A stretch of 64,000 nucleotides of DNA from assembly GCA_020633235.1 (NCBI GenBank), contig JACKEA010000001.1, positions 372,001-436,000 of the forward strand. The letters run 5' to 3'. Below the pieces are notes generated by a model, which did not search any database, was not told the DNA's origin, and saw only the letters and a list, made by a program, of their open reading frames with translations. Below are positions 50,844-59,856 of the stretch, piece after piece. Position numbers and translations under genes: made by a program. The DNA comes from Polyangiaceae bacterium. GTDB lineage: Bacteria; Myxococcota_A; Polyangia; Polyangiales; Polyangiaceae. The stretch's first letter is position 1. Every line of letters begins with the position of its first letter.

Positions 50844-52022
50844 ATGGACGCCTGTTACAAGAGCGAGCTGAACCGGGATGTGCCGCTGGCGCGGCCCGGG
50901 GAGTTTCGCGCGGTGGCCCTCGGGCCGCTGTCCGTGTGGCCGCCGGTGGTGCTGGCACCCATGGCCGGCGTGACGAACTATCCGTTCCGCTCGTTGTGCC
51001 GTCGTTTCGGCGCGGGGCTCTACGTGAGCGAGATGATCACCGCCCGGCCCCTGTCGGAAGGGCGGGAAAAGACGCTCAAGCTCAGCGACTTCGGTGCGGA
51101 GGAGAGCCCCCGGTCGCTGCAGCTCTACGGTGTGGATCCGTACTACGTGGGGGAGGCCGTCAAGCGTCTGGTGGGCGAAGGACGCGTCGATCACATCGAC
51201 ATGAACTTCGGCTGCCCGGTGCGCAAGGTCACGCGCAAGGGCGGCGGGTCGGCCATTCCCGTGAAGCCGCGGCTGCTCGCATCGATCGTGCGCGCGGCGG
51301 TGGGGAATGCGGAGCGCATTCCCGTCACCATCAAGTTTCGCATGGGCATCGACGATACCCTGCTCACGTACCTGGACGCCGGGCGCGTGGGACAAGAAGA
51401 GGGCTGCGCGGCCGTCGGTTTGCATGCGCGGACCGCAGCGCAGCTGTACGACGGCGATGCGCGCTGGGAGGCCATCGCGGAGCTGAAGGCGCGGGTGAGC
51501 ATCCCGGTGCTCGGCAACGGTGACATCTGGGAGGCGGCGGACGCCCTGCGCATGATGCGCACCACAGGTTGCGACGGCGTGATCGTCGGCCGCGGCTGTC
51601 TCGGTCGGCCGTGGCTGTTCCGAGATCTTGCGGACGTGTTCGACGGGCGAGAGCCCGCCAATCCCCCGAACTTGGGGCAGGTCACGGACGTGATGCGGGA
51701 GCACGCCGAGCGCCTGGCGGCGTGGATGGGAGAGCGCCCGGCGCTGCGCGCGTTCCGGCGCCACGCCACCTGGTACACGAAGGGATTTCGGGGCAGCGCG
51801 GAGCTCCGGCAGCGCTTCATGCAGGTGACGGATCTACAAGGGTTGTCCCAGGTGCTCAGCAGCGTTCGGCGCGACGAGCCGTTCCCTCCCTCCGCCATGC
51901 GGGTGCCCCGAGGGAAGAGCTCGGGGACGCAAAAGGTCAGCCTTCCGGAGGGTTACCTGGACGACCGTTGGGACGCGACACCTCCCGAGGCGGGTGCCGA
52001 GGACGCCTTCAGCGGGGGCTGA
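50844..52022 (+). CDS. tRNA-dihydrouridine synthase
   Basis: 392 aa from the ATG at 50844. Dus motifs include VVLAPMAGVTNYPFR near residues 31-45, IDMNFGCPVRKVTRKGGGSA with the catalytic Cys, HARTAAQLYDGDARW, and IPVLGNGDIW with GVIVGRGCLGRPWLF. The FMN enzyme reduces a uridine in the tRNA D-loop with NADPH. The order of motifs is closest to DusB. The C-terminal 60 residues are Pro/Gly/Asp-rich and extend past most Dus proteins. Confidence 0.93.
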   Translation: MDACYKSELNRDVPLARPGEFRAVALGPLSVWPPVVLAPMAGVTNYPFRSLCRRFGAGLYVSEMITARPLSEGREKTLKLSDFGAEESPRSLQLYGVDPYYVGEAVKRLVGEGRVDHIDMNFGCPVRKVTRKGGGSAIPVKPRLLASIVRAAVGNAERIPVTIKFRMGIDDTLLTYLDAGRVGQEEGCAAVGLHARTAAQLYDGDARWEAIAELKARVSIPVLGNGDIWEAADALRMMRTTGCDGVIVGRGCLGRPWLFRDLADVFDGREPANPPNLGQVTDVMREHAERLAAWMGERPALRAFRRHATWYTKGFRGSAELRQRFMQVTDLQGLSQVLSSVRRDEPFPPSAMRVPRGKSSGTQKVSLPEGYLDDRWDATPPEAGAEDAFSGG

Positions 52023-52080
52023 TTGCCCCAGTCGCCCGGGCCAACACCTTGAGGTAGACTCCGGCGGGAGGCAGGAATCG

Positions 52081-52626
52081 ATGCAGGCGTTGAAGGCTTT
52101 GGCCGAGCTTCTGCGTTGGCGCTGGGCGCCGTGCATCGGCATCGTCAGCGGTGCGCTCTTGTACGTGCTCATCGCGGTGGTGGCGATCCCGTCGCGCGTG
52201 GGCGACATGCCCAAGCACTCTGCCAGCGGAGCGCTGGCCCCGCTGGCGGCGGACGAGGGATCGCCGCTGAGCGCGACGATGCCAACGACCCCGTCGTTGC
52301 CCACGCGCCGCCCGCTGCCGGTGCCCACCTCGCCTCCGCGCACCTTCACGCCGCCGCCCACCCCCATGCCGGCGCCGCCGCCGCCCGAGCCGGAGCCTCA
52401 GCGCGAGCCCGATCCGCCTCCGCCACCTCCGCCTCCACCACCGCCGCCGGCTCCCCAGGCCGACGAGCAGGGAGACGTGGAAGACGAAGAGGGCGCCGAG
52501 GACCCCGCGCCGCAACCGCCCACGCGGGTCGTGCCCCAGCGCTTCGCGTCTCCGCTGCGCATGCTGCCTGCGACGCGCACACCGCCGCCGCCGCCATCCG
52601 ACGACGATCCAGATCAGGGCGAGTGA
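52081..52626 (+). CDS. Pro-rich protein with one membrane anchor
   Basis: 181 aa. The N-terminus has one transmembrane helix (CIGIVSGALLYVLIAVVAIP, residues 18-37). The rest is Pro-rich and low-complexity, with a run of about 12 Pro followed by an acidic stretch (DEQGDVEDEEGAED). It looks like a TonB-like or envelope-spanning spacer without its terminal domain. GGGAGG precedes the ATG. Function unknown. It ends 1 bp from the convergent S4 gene. Confidence 0.65.
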   Translation: MQALKALAELLRWRWAPCIGIVSGALLYVLIAVVAIPSRVGDMPKHSASGALAPLAADEGSPLSATMPTTPSLPTRRPLPVPTSPPRTFTPPPTPMPAPPPPEPEPQREPDPPPPPPPPPPPPAPQADEQGDVEDEEGAEDPAPQPPTRVVPQRFASPLRMLPATRTPPPPPSDDDPDQGE

Positions 52627-52627
52627 G

Positions 52628-52984
52628 TCAGCGGTAGCGAGCGCGCTCCAGCGCGCGACGCTCGGCCTTGGTCGGACGACCGCTCCCCCGCGGTCGCACC
52701 GCGATGCGCTCTTCGCGCGGCGGCGGAGGTGGCGAGTGGTCTTCGTACAGCTCCCGCGCCGCCGGCGGCGAAAGCCGCTTTTCCGCCAGTCCCGCGATGT
52801 CCAGCACCACCGGACCGCGAGGAGCGAGGGCCTCCACGCGATCCCCTACCTTCACCGCATGGCTCGCGCGTACCGGGTTGCCGTTGACACGCACGTGCCC
52901 GCCGACGCAGGCGTCGGTAGCCAACGTCCGAGACTTGTAGATGCGAGCGGCAGACAGCCAGCGATCGATGCGAACGGTCTCCAT
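52628..52984 (-). CDS. S4-domain RNA-binding protein (Hsp15-like)
   Basis: 118 aa from the ATG at 52984; a TTG four codons earlier is possible. The S4 domain (about 5-60) has VRIDRWLSAARIYKSRTLAT and GHVRVNGNPVRASHAVKVGD. The C-terminus is basic (RPTKAERRALERARYR). Hsp15 (HslR) binds stalled 50S subunits carrying nascent chains. The size and the basic tail fit, but other small S4 proteins are alike. Confidence 0.82.
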   Translation of the reverse strand: METVRIDRWLSAARIYKSRTLATDACVGGHVRVNGNPVRASHAVKVGDRVEALAPRGPVVLDIAGLAEKRLSPPAARELYEDHSPPPPPREERIAVRPRGSGRPTKAERRALERARYR

Positions 52985-53087
52985 GGGCGAGGCCAAGGGT
53001 AGCTCACCGCCGGCTTCGGTGCTCGCCGAAGCCGCCTTGCGGGCGCTCGACCCACACGTGACAGAGTAGGGCTATCCTCGCCCGCCC

Positions 53088-54464
53088 ATGATGCGCCCCA
53101 CCGACACCGAGCGAACCACGGTGGTGCGCGAGGTGCTGCGCCTGACGGGTCCCGCGGTGCTCACCAGCTTCCTGCAGACGCTGGTGTTCCTGGTGGATCG
53201 CATCCTGCTCGGTCGCTACAGCGAGGCGGCCCTGGCGTCGATGCAGGTGCAAGGGCCGCTGCTCTGGTCCCTGTGGGGCATTTTCACTGGCTTGCTAGTG
53301 GGCACCGTACCGCTGGTAGCCCGTTCCGTCGGCGCCCGAGACTTGTCGCGCGCTCGGGATGTCGCTCGCGCCGCGCTCTTGCTCGCCTTCGTGCTCGGTC
53401 TCGGCGTGTCGCTTTCGTGCGGCGTGCTGGCGCGGCCCATCGTCGGCGTGCTGGGTCCCGACTCGGCGGAGCTGCGAGCACTGTCGGAGCGCTACGTCGT
53501 CATCGCCCTCGCCGGCTTTCCACAGATGTTCGTGGCCACCACCGCCGCCTTCGTGCTGCACGGCACCGGCAACACCCGCACGCCCTTCGTGGTGGGCTTG
53601 CTCTCCAACGGCGTGAACGTCGCCGCCAGCGCGCTCTTGGTGTTCGGTCTGTCTTGGGGTCCGTTCCACGTTCCGTCGCTCGGCGTTTCCGGCGCCGCCA
53701 TCGGCTCCGCGCTGGCTTTCACGGTAGAAGCGGTGCTGCTGCTGCGGGCGTTGCGCGATCCCTCCGGGACGCTCGGGCTCGTGCCGCTGTTCCAGAGCGG
53801 CGGGCCCGCCGCGCGCCGAGACTTGCTGCGGGTCAGCACGCCGGCCCTGTTCGAGCGCGTCGTGATCCACGTCGGCTACCTCGCCTACGCCAGCGTCATC
53901 AACTCCCTCGGCCCCGTGGTCATGGCGGCCAATCAGGCGCTCATCACGCTGGAGTCGATCTGCTTTCTGAGCGCCGATGGCTTCGGCGTGGCCGCCGCCA
54001 CGGTGGTGGGTCAGGCCCTCGGTCGCAAGGATCCGCGCCAGGCGCGCTTCGGCGCGCTGGTGGCCACGGGCTTCGCCATCTCGGCGCTCACCACGCTCGG
54101 GCTCGCCATCTGGGGCTCGAGCTCCGTCACCCTCGGCCTGTTCGTGCCCCGTGGCGCGGACGGCAGCGCCCTCGTGGCCGAGGCCCACAGCGCACTGCCC
54201 TGGCTCGCCCTGTCGCAGCCGTTCATGGCCATCGGCGTGGTGCTCGCGCAGTCGCTCCGCGGCGCGGGCGACACGCGCTCCCCCGTGGTCGCCGCGGTGG
54301 TCGGCGGCTTCGCGGTGCGCGTGGGCCTCGCGTGGTGGCTCGGAGCTCAGCTCGGCCTTGGCGTTCGCGCCGTGTGGATCGCCAGCGCCGTCGATTGGAT
54401 GGTGCGCACGGTGTGGCTCTCCGGCGTCTTTCTCGCCGGCCGTTGGACTCGCCTCGAGATCTGA
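53088..54464 (+). CDS. MATE-family multidrug/cation exporter
   Basis: 458 aa with about 12 hydrophobic helices in two six-helix halves. MATE features include LVFLVDRILLGRYSEAALAS in helix 1-2, GTVPLVARSVGARD, the helix-7 region ANQALITLESICFLSADGFG and AAATVVGQALGRKDP, and QSLRGAGDTRSPVVAAVVGG near the end. These proteins export cationic drugs or metabolites in exchange for sodium or protons. A second in-frame ATG at 53091 is equally possible. Confidence 0.93.
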   Translation: MMRPTDTERTTVVREVLRLTGPAVLTSFLQTLVFLVDRILLGRYSEAALASMQVQGPLLWSLWGIFTGLLVGTVPLVARSVGARDLSRARDVARAALLLAFVLGLGVSLSCGVLARPIVGVLGPDSAELRALSERYVVIALAGFPQMFVATTAAFVLHGTGNTRTPFVVGLLSNGVNVAASALLVFGLSWGPFHVPSLGVSGAAIGSALAFTVEAVLLLRALRDPSGTLGLVPLFQSGGPAARRDLLRVSTPALFERVVIHVGYLAYASVINSLGPVVMAANQALITLESICFLSADGFGVAAATVVGQALGRKDPRQARFGALVATGFAISALTTLGLAIWGSSSVTLGLFVPRGADGSALVAEAHSALPWLALSQPFMAIGVVLAQSLRGAGDTRSPVVAAVVGGFAVRVGLAWWLGAQLGLGVRAVWIASAVDWMVRTVWLSGVFLAGRWTRLEI

Positions 54465-54465
54465 T

Positions 54466-54490
54466 TGTTGGTCCGGCGCGATACCCGTCA
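54466..54490 (+). repeat. Left arm of second inverted repeat around a lipoprotein gene
   Basis: TGTTGGTCCGGCGCGATACC then CGTCA. It matches the reverse complement of 55276-55300 at 22 of 25 positions. It starts 1 bp after the MATE stop and overlaps the stop codon of the enclosed minus-strand gene. Confidence 0.85.
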
Positions 54491-55153
54491 CGGACGAAAG
54501 CGCACGCGGCGGCACTGCGTGGCCACGCACAGCTCGCCTTCGACGTATTCGCCGCTGGGCTCCATGCCAACGACGATGGGCAATCGCGCGCGGCCTCGAG
54601 CGTCGGTGATGGCGCGCACGGTGTCGCCGTCCTGGAGCACGAGGCGCACCGGCAGGCCCGCGCGGGCGCGAGCGTCGCTCTGCGTGGTCGCGCCCTGGGT
54701 GCGCGTGTACTCGACCTGCGTACGCGTGCTGGATCCGAAGTCGAACAGATCCACTGCCGTGGCGATGGTGGCGGGCACGGCGACGAGAAAGCCAGCGAAG
54801 TTGTCCAGGCCGGAGTACATGCAGCCGACGTCGCGGTTTTCGCATTCGTCGGGTTGCGCCATCACCCAGACGCCAGCCGCTGCGATGGTAGCCTCGAGCG
54901 TGAGCACTACGGGATCCGGATACTCTTCGGTGGTGACCTCCAGGGTGCGCTTCTCACGCTCGCCCGATGTGCACTCCCGTTGCTCCAGCGCCACCACCTC
55001 GATGACGTCGCCGCGGCGCGCCGCGCTGAACCCGGAGCGCCATTCGCAGCTCTGGGTCGGTTCGCGCTCGACGGAAACCAAGCGGCTCGACTGCGACTGT
55101 AGCGTGGGCGCGCAGCCCACTGCGACAAGAACCAGGACGGCGAGCGCGCGCAT
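54488..55153 (-). CDS. Lipoprotein of unknown function in second repeat-bracketed cassette
   Basis: 221 aa from the ATG at 55153. The short signal peptide ends in VAVGC. The body has five more Cys, a hydrophobic centre (NFAGFLVAVPATIATAVDLF, about 122-141) and a beta-rich C-terminus (LPVRLVLQDGDTVRAI, EGELCVATQCRRVRF) that resembles a small domain handling variable arguments. No family is recognised. Like the lipoprotein at 42060-43040 it is bracketed by inverted copies of the dispersed repeat, with the left arm over the stop codon. Confidence 0.7.
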   Translation of the reverse strand: MRALAVLVLVAVGCAPTLQSQSSRLVSVEREPTQSCEWRSGFSAARRGDVIEVVALEQRECTSGEREKRTLEVTTEEYPDPVVLTLEATIAAAGVWVMAQPDECENRDVGCMYSGLDNFAGFLVAVPATIATAVDLFDFGSSTRTQVEYTRTQGATTQSDARARAGLPVRLVLQDGDTVRAITDARGRARLPIVVGMEPSGEYVEGELCVATQCRRVRFRP

Positions 55154-55275
55154 GAGCCGTCTCGAGTGCAATCGGCGTGCCGCGGTGCGCCGCGCGGATA
55201 CCGGCCGTTTCGCGCGGGCGCCGTGCGCTGGATTCACGCTGCGATGCCGCCGCCCTGGGCCGCGCCGGCACACCG

Positions 55276-55300
55276 CGCCGGGCATCGCGCCGGACCAACA
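55276..55300 (-). repeat. Right arm of second inverted repeat around a lipoprotein gene
   Basis: The minus-strand reading TGTTGGTCCGGCGCGATGCC then CGGCG matches the left arm at 54466-54490 at 22 of 25 positions. It lies 122 bp upstream of the lipoprotein start and 83 bp upstream of the GYF-GAF gene. Confidence 0.85.
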
Positions 55301-55383
55301 GGCAGCGGCATATTTGGCCCACTCGGCAGTTGTCACGCGACAATTTCGCGGCGCACCGAATCACGTCGTTTCGTGGAGGGAAC

Positions 55384-56079
55384 ATGCTTCAGCAAATCTC
55401 AGCTCGTCGCCGGCCGCCGCCGCTCTGGTACGTCACGAACGGTGAGCTCACCGTGGGACCCGTACGCACGGACTTGCTCCTGCGCGGCGTTTGGTACGGC
55501 CGTGTCCCGGACGACTGTTGGGTGCGGGAATCGCGCTGGTCGGAGTGGCGCACCCTGGAACAAGTGCGGGAAATTCGCGCACTTCGCCAAGGGCGCTCGT
55601 ACGCCGCGGAGCGCCAGACGGACTTCGGCGCGTTCTTGGTGGGTGCCAGTGATCCGAGCGAGGTGCTGCTGTTCACCCTGAGCTCCGCGATGAGCCTCAC
55701 CGGCGCCACGACGGGGCTCGTGTATCGCTCGCGGCGCGCCTTCGGGCCGCCGGTGGCGTCGTATGCGCAGGGGCCCGGCATGAGCGAGATGCTCGGGCTC
55801 TTGCTCGATGGCGGCGACGCCGTGGTGGATCTGGCGCGGCGCGGCCGCGTGATGATCGGAGCTCCGGAAGACGGTTTTGCGCAGCGGCAGATCGCGCATC
55901 GCTCGAGCGCGGGGCACGCACCGGCGGGCGTGGCGCTGGTGCCGATCGTCTCCGGCAAGAACGTGATCGCCATGATGGAGCTCGGGCGCGCGGATCATCC
56001 GTTTCGACAAACCGACGCGCTGTCTTTGGCGAAGCTCTCGGCAGCTGCGGTTTTCAGCATCGAGCATTTTCGCGGCTGA
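55384..56079 (+). CDS. GYF-like plus GAF-like signalling protein
   Basis: 231 aa, with GGAGGGA just before the ATG. Residues about 13-60 resemble the GYF_2 domain (LWYVTNGELTVGPVRTDLLL, VPDDCWVRESRWSEW), a Pro-rich-peptide-binding module. Residues about 80-230 are GAF-like (LLFTLSSAMSLTGATTGLVY, GVALVPIVSGKNVIAMMELG) and could sense a ligand or redox state. No output domain is attached. It stands 34 bp before the giant kinase gene in the same direction, so it may modulate that kinase. Confidence 0.78.
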   Translation: MLQQISARRRPPPLWYVTNGELTVGPVRTDLLLRGVWYGRVPDDCWVRESRWSEWRTLEQVREIRALRQGRSYAAERQTDFGAFLVGASDPSEVLLFTLSSAMSLTGATTGLVYRSRRAFGPPVASYAQGPGMSEMLGLLLDGGDAVVDLARRGRVMIGAPEDGFAQRQIAHRSSAGHAPAGVALVPIVSGKNVIAMMELGRADHPFRQTDALSLAKLSAAAVFSIEHFRG

Positions 56080-56113
56080 CGCTCCAGCGTAGGCTCGGGG
56101 CCTTCGGACCCCC

Positions 56114-59100
56114 GTGAAGACAGGCGACGTCCTCCTAGATCGTTTCGAGATCGAGCAGCGTGCCGGCGAAGGCGGCATGGGCGCGGTATTTCGGGCGCGG
56201 GACAAGCACACCGGGGACTGGGTCGCGCTGAAGGCAGCGCCGGCTCCGGACGAGGCCCGGGCGCTGTCTCGGCTCGATCACCCGGTCATCGTGCGCTACG
56301 TGGCCCACGGCGAGGGCTTTGTCGCGATGGAATGGCTCGACGGCGAGCTGCTTTCGGAGCGTCTCGCGCTCGGCCCTCTCGCCATCGCGGAGGTGGTCAG
56401 CCTGGGGCAAAGCTTGGCGTCGGCGCTGTCCCACGCCCACGCCCGCGGCGTGGTGCATCGCGATCTCTCCCCGCGAAATCTCCTGCTCGCGGGCGGTCGC
56501 GTGGAGAGCGCGCGTCTGCTCGACTTCGGTCTCGCGCTGGTGGGCGGTGCGCGTTCACGCTCGGGGGTGTTGCGCGGCAGCGCTGGGTACATGGCGCCAG
56601 AGCAGGTGCGCAGCGCCGACGACGTGGACGGGCGCGCGGATCTCTTTTCCTTGGGCTGCGTGCTGCACGAGGCGCTCACTGCGCAGCCGGCGTTCCGCGC
56701 GGAGCATTACCTGGGCGTGCTCGCCAAGCTGATGCTTGCGGAGGCGCCGGACGTTCGCAGCCTTCGGCCGGAAGCACCCGCCGGGCTCGCACGGTTGATC
56801 CGGCGCTTGCTCGAAAAGGACCCGGATGCGCGACCGGGCAGCGCGGAGGAGGTGGCGCGCGCCCTGGAGGGCGAGCCGGCGCACGCGGTGGAGGCGATCA
56901 CGCGAGCGGAGCGCCACGTCGCCAGCGTGGTGCTGGCGGGGGACCTGACGCTGCCTCTGCAGCCCGGCACGGAGCCGGATGCGCGCACTCGAGAAATCGC
57001 GGAACGCTACTCCGCCGTGGCTGCGCCGCTGCCGAATGGGGCCGTTGCCTTGGGTTGGTCCGGCGCGGGCACGGCCCGGGATCACGCCGTGAGCGCCGTG
57101 CGCGCGGCCCTGGAGCTTCGGCCCTTGCCCGTCGCCGTGGCGACCGGCTGGGCGCGACAGGGCGGCGAGCTGTCCACCGGCGAGCTCATCGACCAGGCCG
57201 TGGTGATGTTGGCGGAGCCGGGCGCGCGTCAAGGCGTGCGCGTGGACTCGGTGACCTGGGGCCTCTTGCCCGCGCGCTTTCGCACGGAAGGCACGGACGA
57301 AGCACGTTGGGTCACCGGCGAGAGCGAGGGCGAGCCCACGCGGCGCTTGCTCGGACGCGTGGTGCCCTGCATCGGCCGTGAACGAGAGCTCCGAACGTTG
57401 CACGCCATGGTGGACGACGCCTTCGACGTTCCTCGCTCGCAGGTGGTGTTGCTCACGGGCGCGGCGGGGGTGGGCAAGAGTCGCGTGCGGCACGAGCTAC
57501 TGCGCGCCGTCGCGGAGCAACGCCCGGAGACGCGCGTCTGGATCGGTCGCGGGGACGCGACCCGGGCCGGAGCTCCCTTCGGCATCTTGGGGGACGCACT
57601 TGCCCGCGGGCTTGGCCTGCGGGACGCCATCGGGGCTCGGAGCGAGTTCTTGGCGGAGCTCTGCGGCGTGTCGAGAGGGTCGTCCCCACAGCTGGATGCC
57701 GCCCGGAGCGATCCCGTGTTGATGGGCGATCAGCTCCGCGCGGCGTTCCAAGACCTGTTGGTGGAGGAATGCGCCAGCGGCCCGGTGCTGCTGGTGCTCG
57801 AGGATTTCCAGTGGGGAGACGTGGCTACGGTCACGTTGCTGGACGCCGCGCTCAGGAATCTCCCGGAGCTGCCGTTCTTCTTGCTCGTCGTGGCCCGCCC
57901 TCAGCTTTTTGACTACTTTCCGCGGCTTTTGCTGGACCGCGGCGCCCAGGAGCTGGTGGTGGGCCCGCTCACGCGGCGCTCGGGTGAACGCTTGCTCCGT
58001 ACAGCGTTGGGCGACCAGATCGGAGCGGAGCGACTGGACGAGCTCGTCCGACGAGGCAACGGCAACGCCTTCTACCTGGAGGAGCTGGCGCGGGCGGAGG
58101 TCGAGGGGCGTGCCTTGCCGGACACGGTGCTGGCCATGGTGCAAGCGCGGCTGGAGGCGATGGAGCACGAGGCGCGACGAGTGCTGCGGGCAGCCAGCGT
58201 GTTCGGCAACAGTGCTTGGCTCGGCGGCATCGCCGCGTTGCTCGGCGGCGAGTCTCAGCGAGAAGAGGTCGCGCGTTGGCTCTCGACGCTGGCCGCTCGC
58301 GAGGTCGTGAGCAAGGTCCGCGATACGCGCTTCGTCGACGAGCCCGAGTACGCGTTCCGTCACGCGTTGGTGCGCGATGCCGCCTACGCCATGCTCACCG
58401 ACGAAGACCGCGCCCTGGGCCATCGCCTGGCGGCCACCTGGCTTTCGCGCGTGGGGGAGACGGACGCGGGAACGCTGGCCGATCACTACGAGCTCGGGGA
58501 CGCCGTCGGAGAAGCCTTGCCCTGGCTGGAACGCGCGGCGGCTTCGGCCCTCGACGCGGGGGACTTCGAGCAGGCCAAGCTTCACGCCGAACGCGGCGAG
58601 AAGATGGCGGCGGGAAGTGATGGCTTGGGAGGGCTGGTCGCGAGCCACGCGGAGGCGCTGCGGCTCTTGGGGCGCGCCGAAGACGCCGTGGAAATGGGAG
58701 CGAAGGCGCTGGCGCTGCTCGAGCCCGGCAGTGCGCGCTGGTGCGCCGCCGCCGGCGAGCAGGCGTTGGTGCTGCAGCGCTTGGCCCAGGGCGAAGAGCT
58801 CACGGACCTGGCGCGAGTGCTGCTGTCCACCACGGCTCGCCGCGGAGCGGGGGAGAGCTTGGCGCTGTCCCGGCTGCGCGCGGCCATCGCGCTGCTCCGC
58901 ACCGGAAACGTGGCCGACGCGAATCGGTTGGCCAACGCCGCGCTGTCGCCGAGCGACGACGCTCGGCCCTTGGTCAGCGCCTGGAGCCATGCCTTCCGCG
59001 CGCTCTCGGCGCTGCAGGAGGGGGACCGTGGAACGTTCCTGGTCGAAGCGCGCACGGCGCGGCGTCACCATCTGGAAGTGGGCGACGAGCGGCCCGCGCT

Positions 59101-59785
59101 GGAGCAGGCCATCAACATGGGCAGCGTGTACGTCGAGCTCGGTCGCTTCGACCAAGCCGAGACCATGCTGCGGGAAGCGCTCGCGCGAGCGGAGCGGCTG
59201 GGGCTGTCGCACGCCCGGGCCGGCGCCATGCACAACCTGGGCTTGGCGGTCGCGCGCCTGGGGCGCACCGCCGAGGGGCTCGACCTCGAGCGGAGTGCCC
59301 TGCAGGTCTTTCATGGCCAAGACAAGCGTCTGGAGGGCGGCGTGCGCGTGTCCATGGCGCTCATCGCGCTGTGGTCCGACGACATGGCGCTGGCGACGCG
59401 GGAGGCGGCGCAGGCGGAAGAGCTGCTCTCGGACGCCGCTCCGCCCATGGTGCCGGTCGCTCTCGCCGTGCGGGCGAAGGCCGCTCTGGCGCGGGGCGAG
59501 TCGGAGCTGGCGCTGACTCTCGCCGAGCGCGCGATGGAGCTCTCCGCGTCGGTGGGTGTGGAGTTCGGCGGCGGATTGGTTCGCCTGGTGCACGTGGAGG
59601 CGCTCAGGGCGAGCGGTGACGAAGCCCGCGCCGAGCGCGCGCTGGCGCGCGCCCACACGCTGCTCCTGGAGCAGGCCGACGAGCTGTCGGATCCGGTGCT
59701 GCGAGAGAGCTTCCTCGAGGGCGTGCCCGAAAATCGCCGCACCCTGGAGCTGGTCACTCGGCCGACGAATACTGGCCTGGCGTGA
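56114..59785 (+). CDS. Giant Ser/Thr kinase with cyclase-like, AAA ATPase and TPR domains
   Basis: 1223 aa, GTG start. The kinase domain (11-265) has the glycine loop AGEGGMGAVF, Lys40 in WVALKAAP, HRDLSPRN at 115-122, DFG at 137-139 and APE at 161-163; Ser replaces the usual Lys of HRDLKPEN, which is frequent in myxobacterial kinases. Residues about 270-400 look like a degenerate class III cyclase domain. An AAA/STAND ATPase follows, with Walker A TGAAGVGKSR near 450 and Walker B-like LLVLEDFQWGD near 558. About ten TPR-like repeats cover 820-1200. It probably integrates ligand or partner binding with phosphorylation. It is followed 71 bp later by an FHA-type regulator. Confidence 0.93.
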   Translation: MKTGDVLLDRFEIEQRAGEGGMGAVFRARDKHTGDWVALKAAPAPDEARALSRLDHPVIVRYVAHGEGFVAMEWLDGELLSERLALGPLAIAEVVSLGQSLASALSHAHARGVVHRDLSPRNLLLAGGRVESARLLDFGLALVGGARSRSGVLRGSAGYMAPEQVRSADDVDGRADLFSLGCVLHEALTAQPAFRAEHYLGVLAKLMLAEAPDVRSLRPEAPAGLARLIRRLLEKDPDARPGSAEEVARALEGEPAHAVEAITRAERHVASVVLAGDLTLPLQPGTEPDARTREIAERYSAVAAPLPNGAVALGWSGAGTARDHAVSAVRAALELRPLPVAVATGWARQGGELSTGELIDQAVVMLAEPGARQGVRVDSVTWGLLPARFRTEGTDEARWVTGESEGEPTRRLLGRVVPCIGRERELRTLHAMVDDAFDVPRSQVVLLTGAAGVGKSRVRHELLRAVAEQRPETRVWIGRGDATRAGAPFGILGDALARGLGLRDAIGARSEFLAELCGVSRGSSPQLDAARSDPVLMGDQLRAAFQDLLVEECASGPVLLVLEDFQWGDVATVTLLDAALRNLPELPFFLLVVARPQLFDYFPRLLLDRGAQELVVGPLTRRSGERLLRTALGDQIGAERLDELVRRGNGNAFYLEELARAEVEGRALPDTVLAMVQARLEAMEHEARRVLRAASVFGNSAWLGGIAALLGGESQREEVARWLSTLAAREVVSKVRDTRFVDEPEYAFRHALVRDAAYAMLTDEDRALGHRLAATWLSRVGETDAGTLADHYELGDAVGEALPWLERAAASALDAGDFEQAKLHAERGEKMAAGSDGLGGLVASHAEALRLLGRAEDAVEMGAKALALLEPGSARWCAAAGEQALVLQRLAQGEELTDLARVLLSTTARRGAGESLALSRLRAAIALLRTGNVADANRLANAALSPSDDARPLVSAWSHAFRALSALQEGDRGTFLVEARTARRHHLEVGDERPALEQAINMGSVYVELGRFDQAETMLREALARAERLGLSHARAGAMHNLGLAVARLGRTAEGLDLERSALQVFHGQDKRLEGGVRVSMALIALWSDDMALATREAAQAEELLSDAAPPMVPVALAVRAKAALARGESELALTLAERAMELSASVGVEFGGGLVRLVHVEALRASGDEARAERALARAHTLLLEQADELSDPVLRESFLEGVPENRRTLELVTRPTNTGLA

Positions 59786-59856
59786 CGCATTTCGCGACTG
59801 TTTCAGAAATTCCGAGACGAACGAGGGAGAGCCGGCACTAAACTCGTCGCCTCCGG

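Noticed and set aside
54466..55300. Insertion sequence with terminal inverted repeats
   Set aside because: The enclosed gene encodes a lipoprotein, not a transposase, and no target-site duplication is evident; kept instead as a cassette-like observation.
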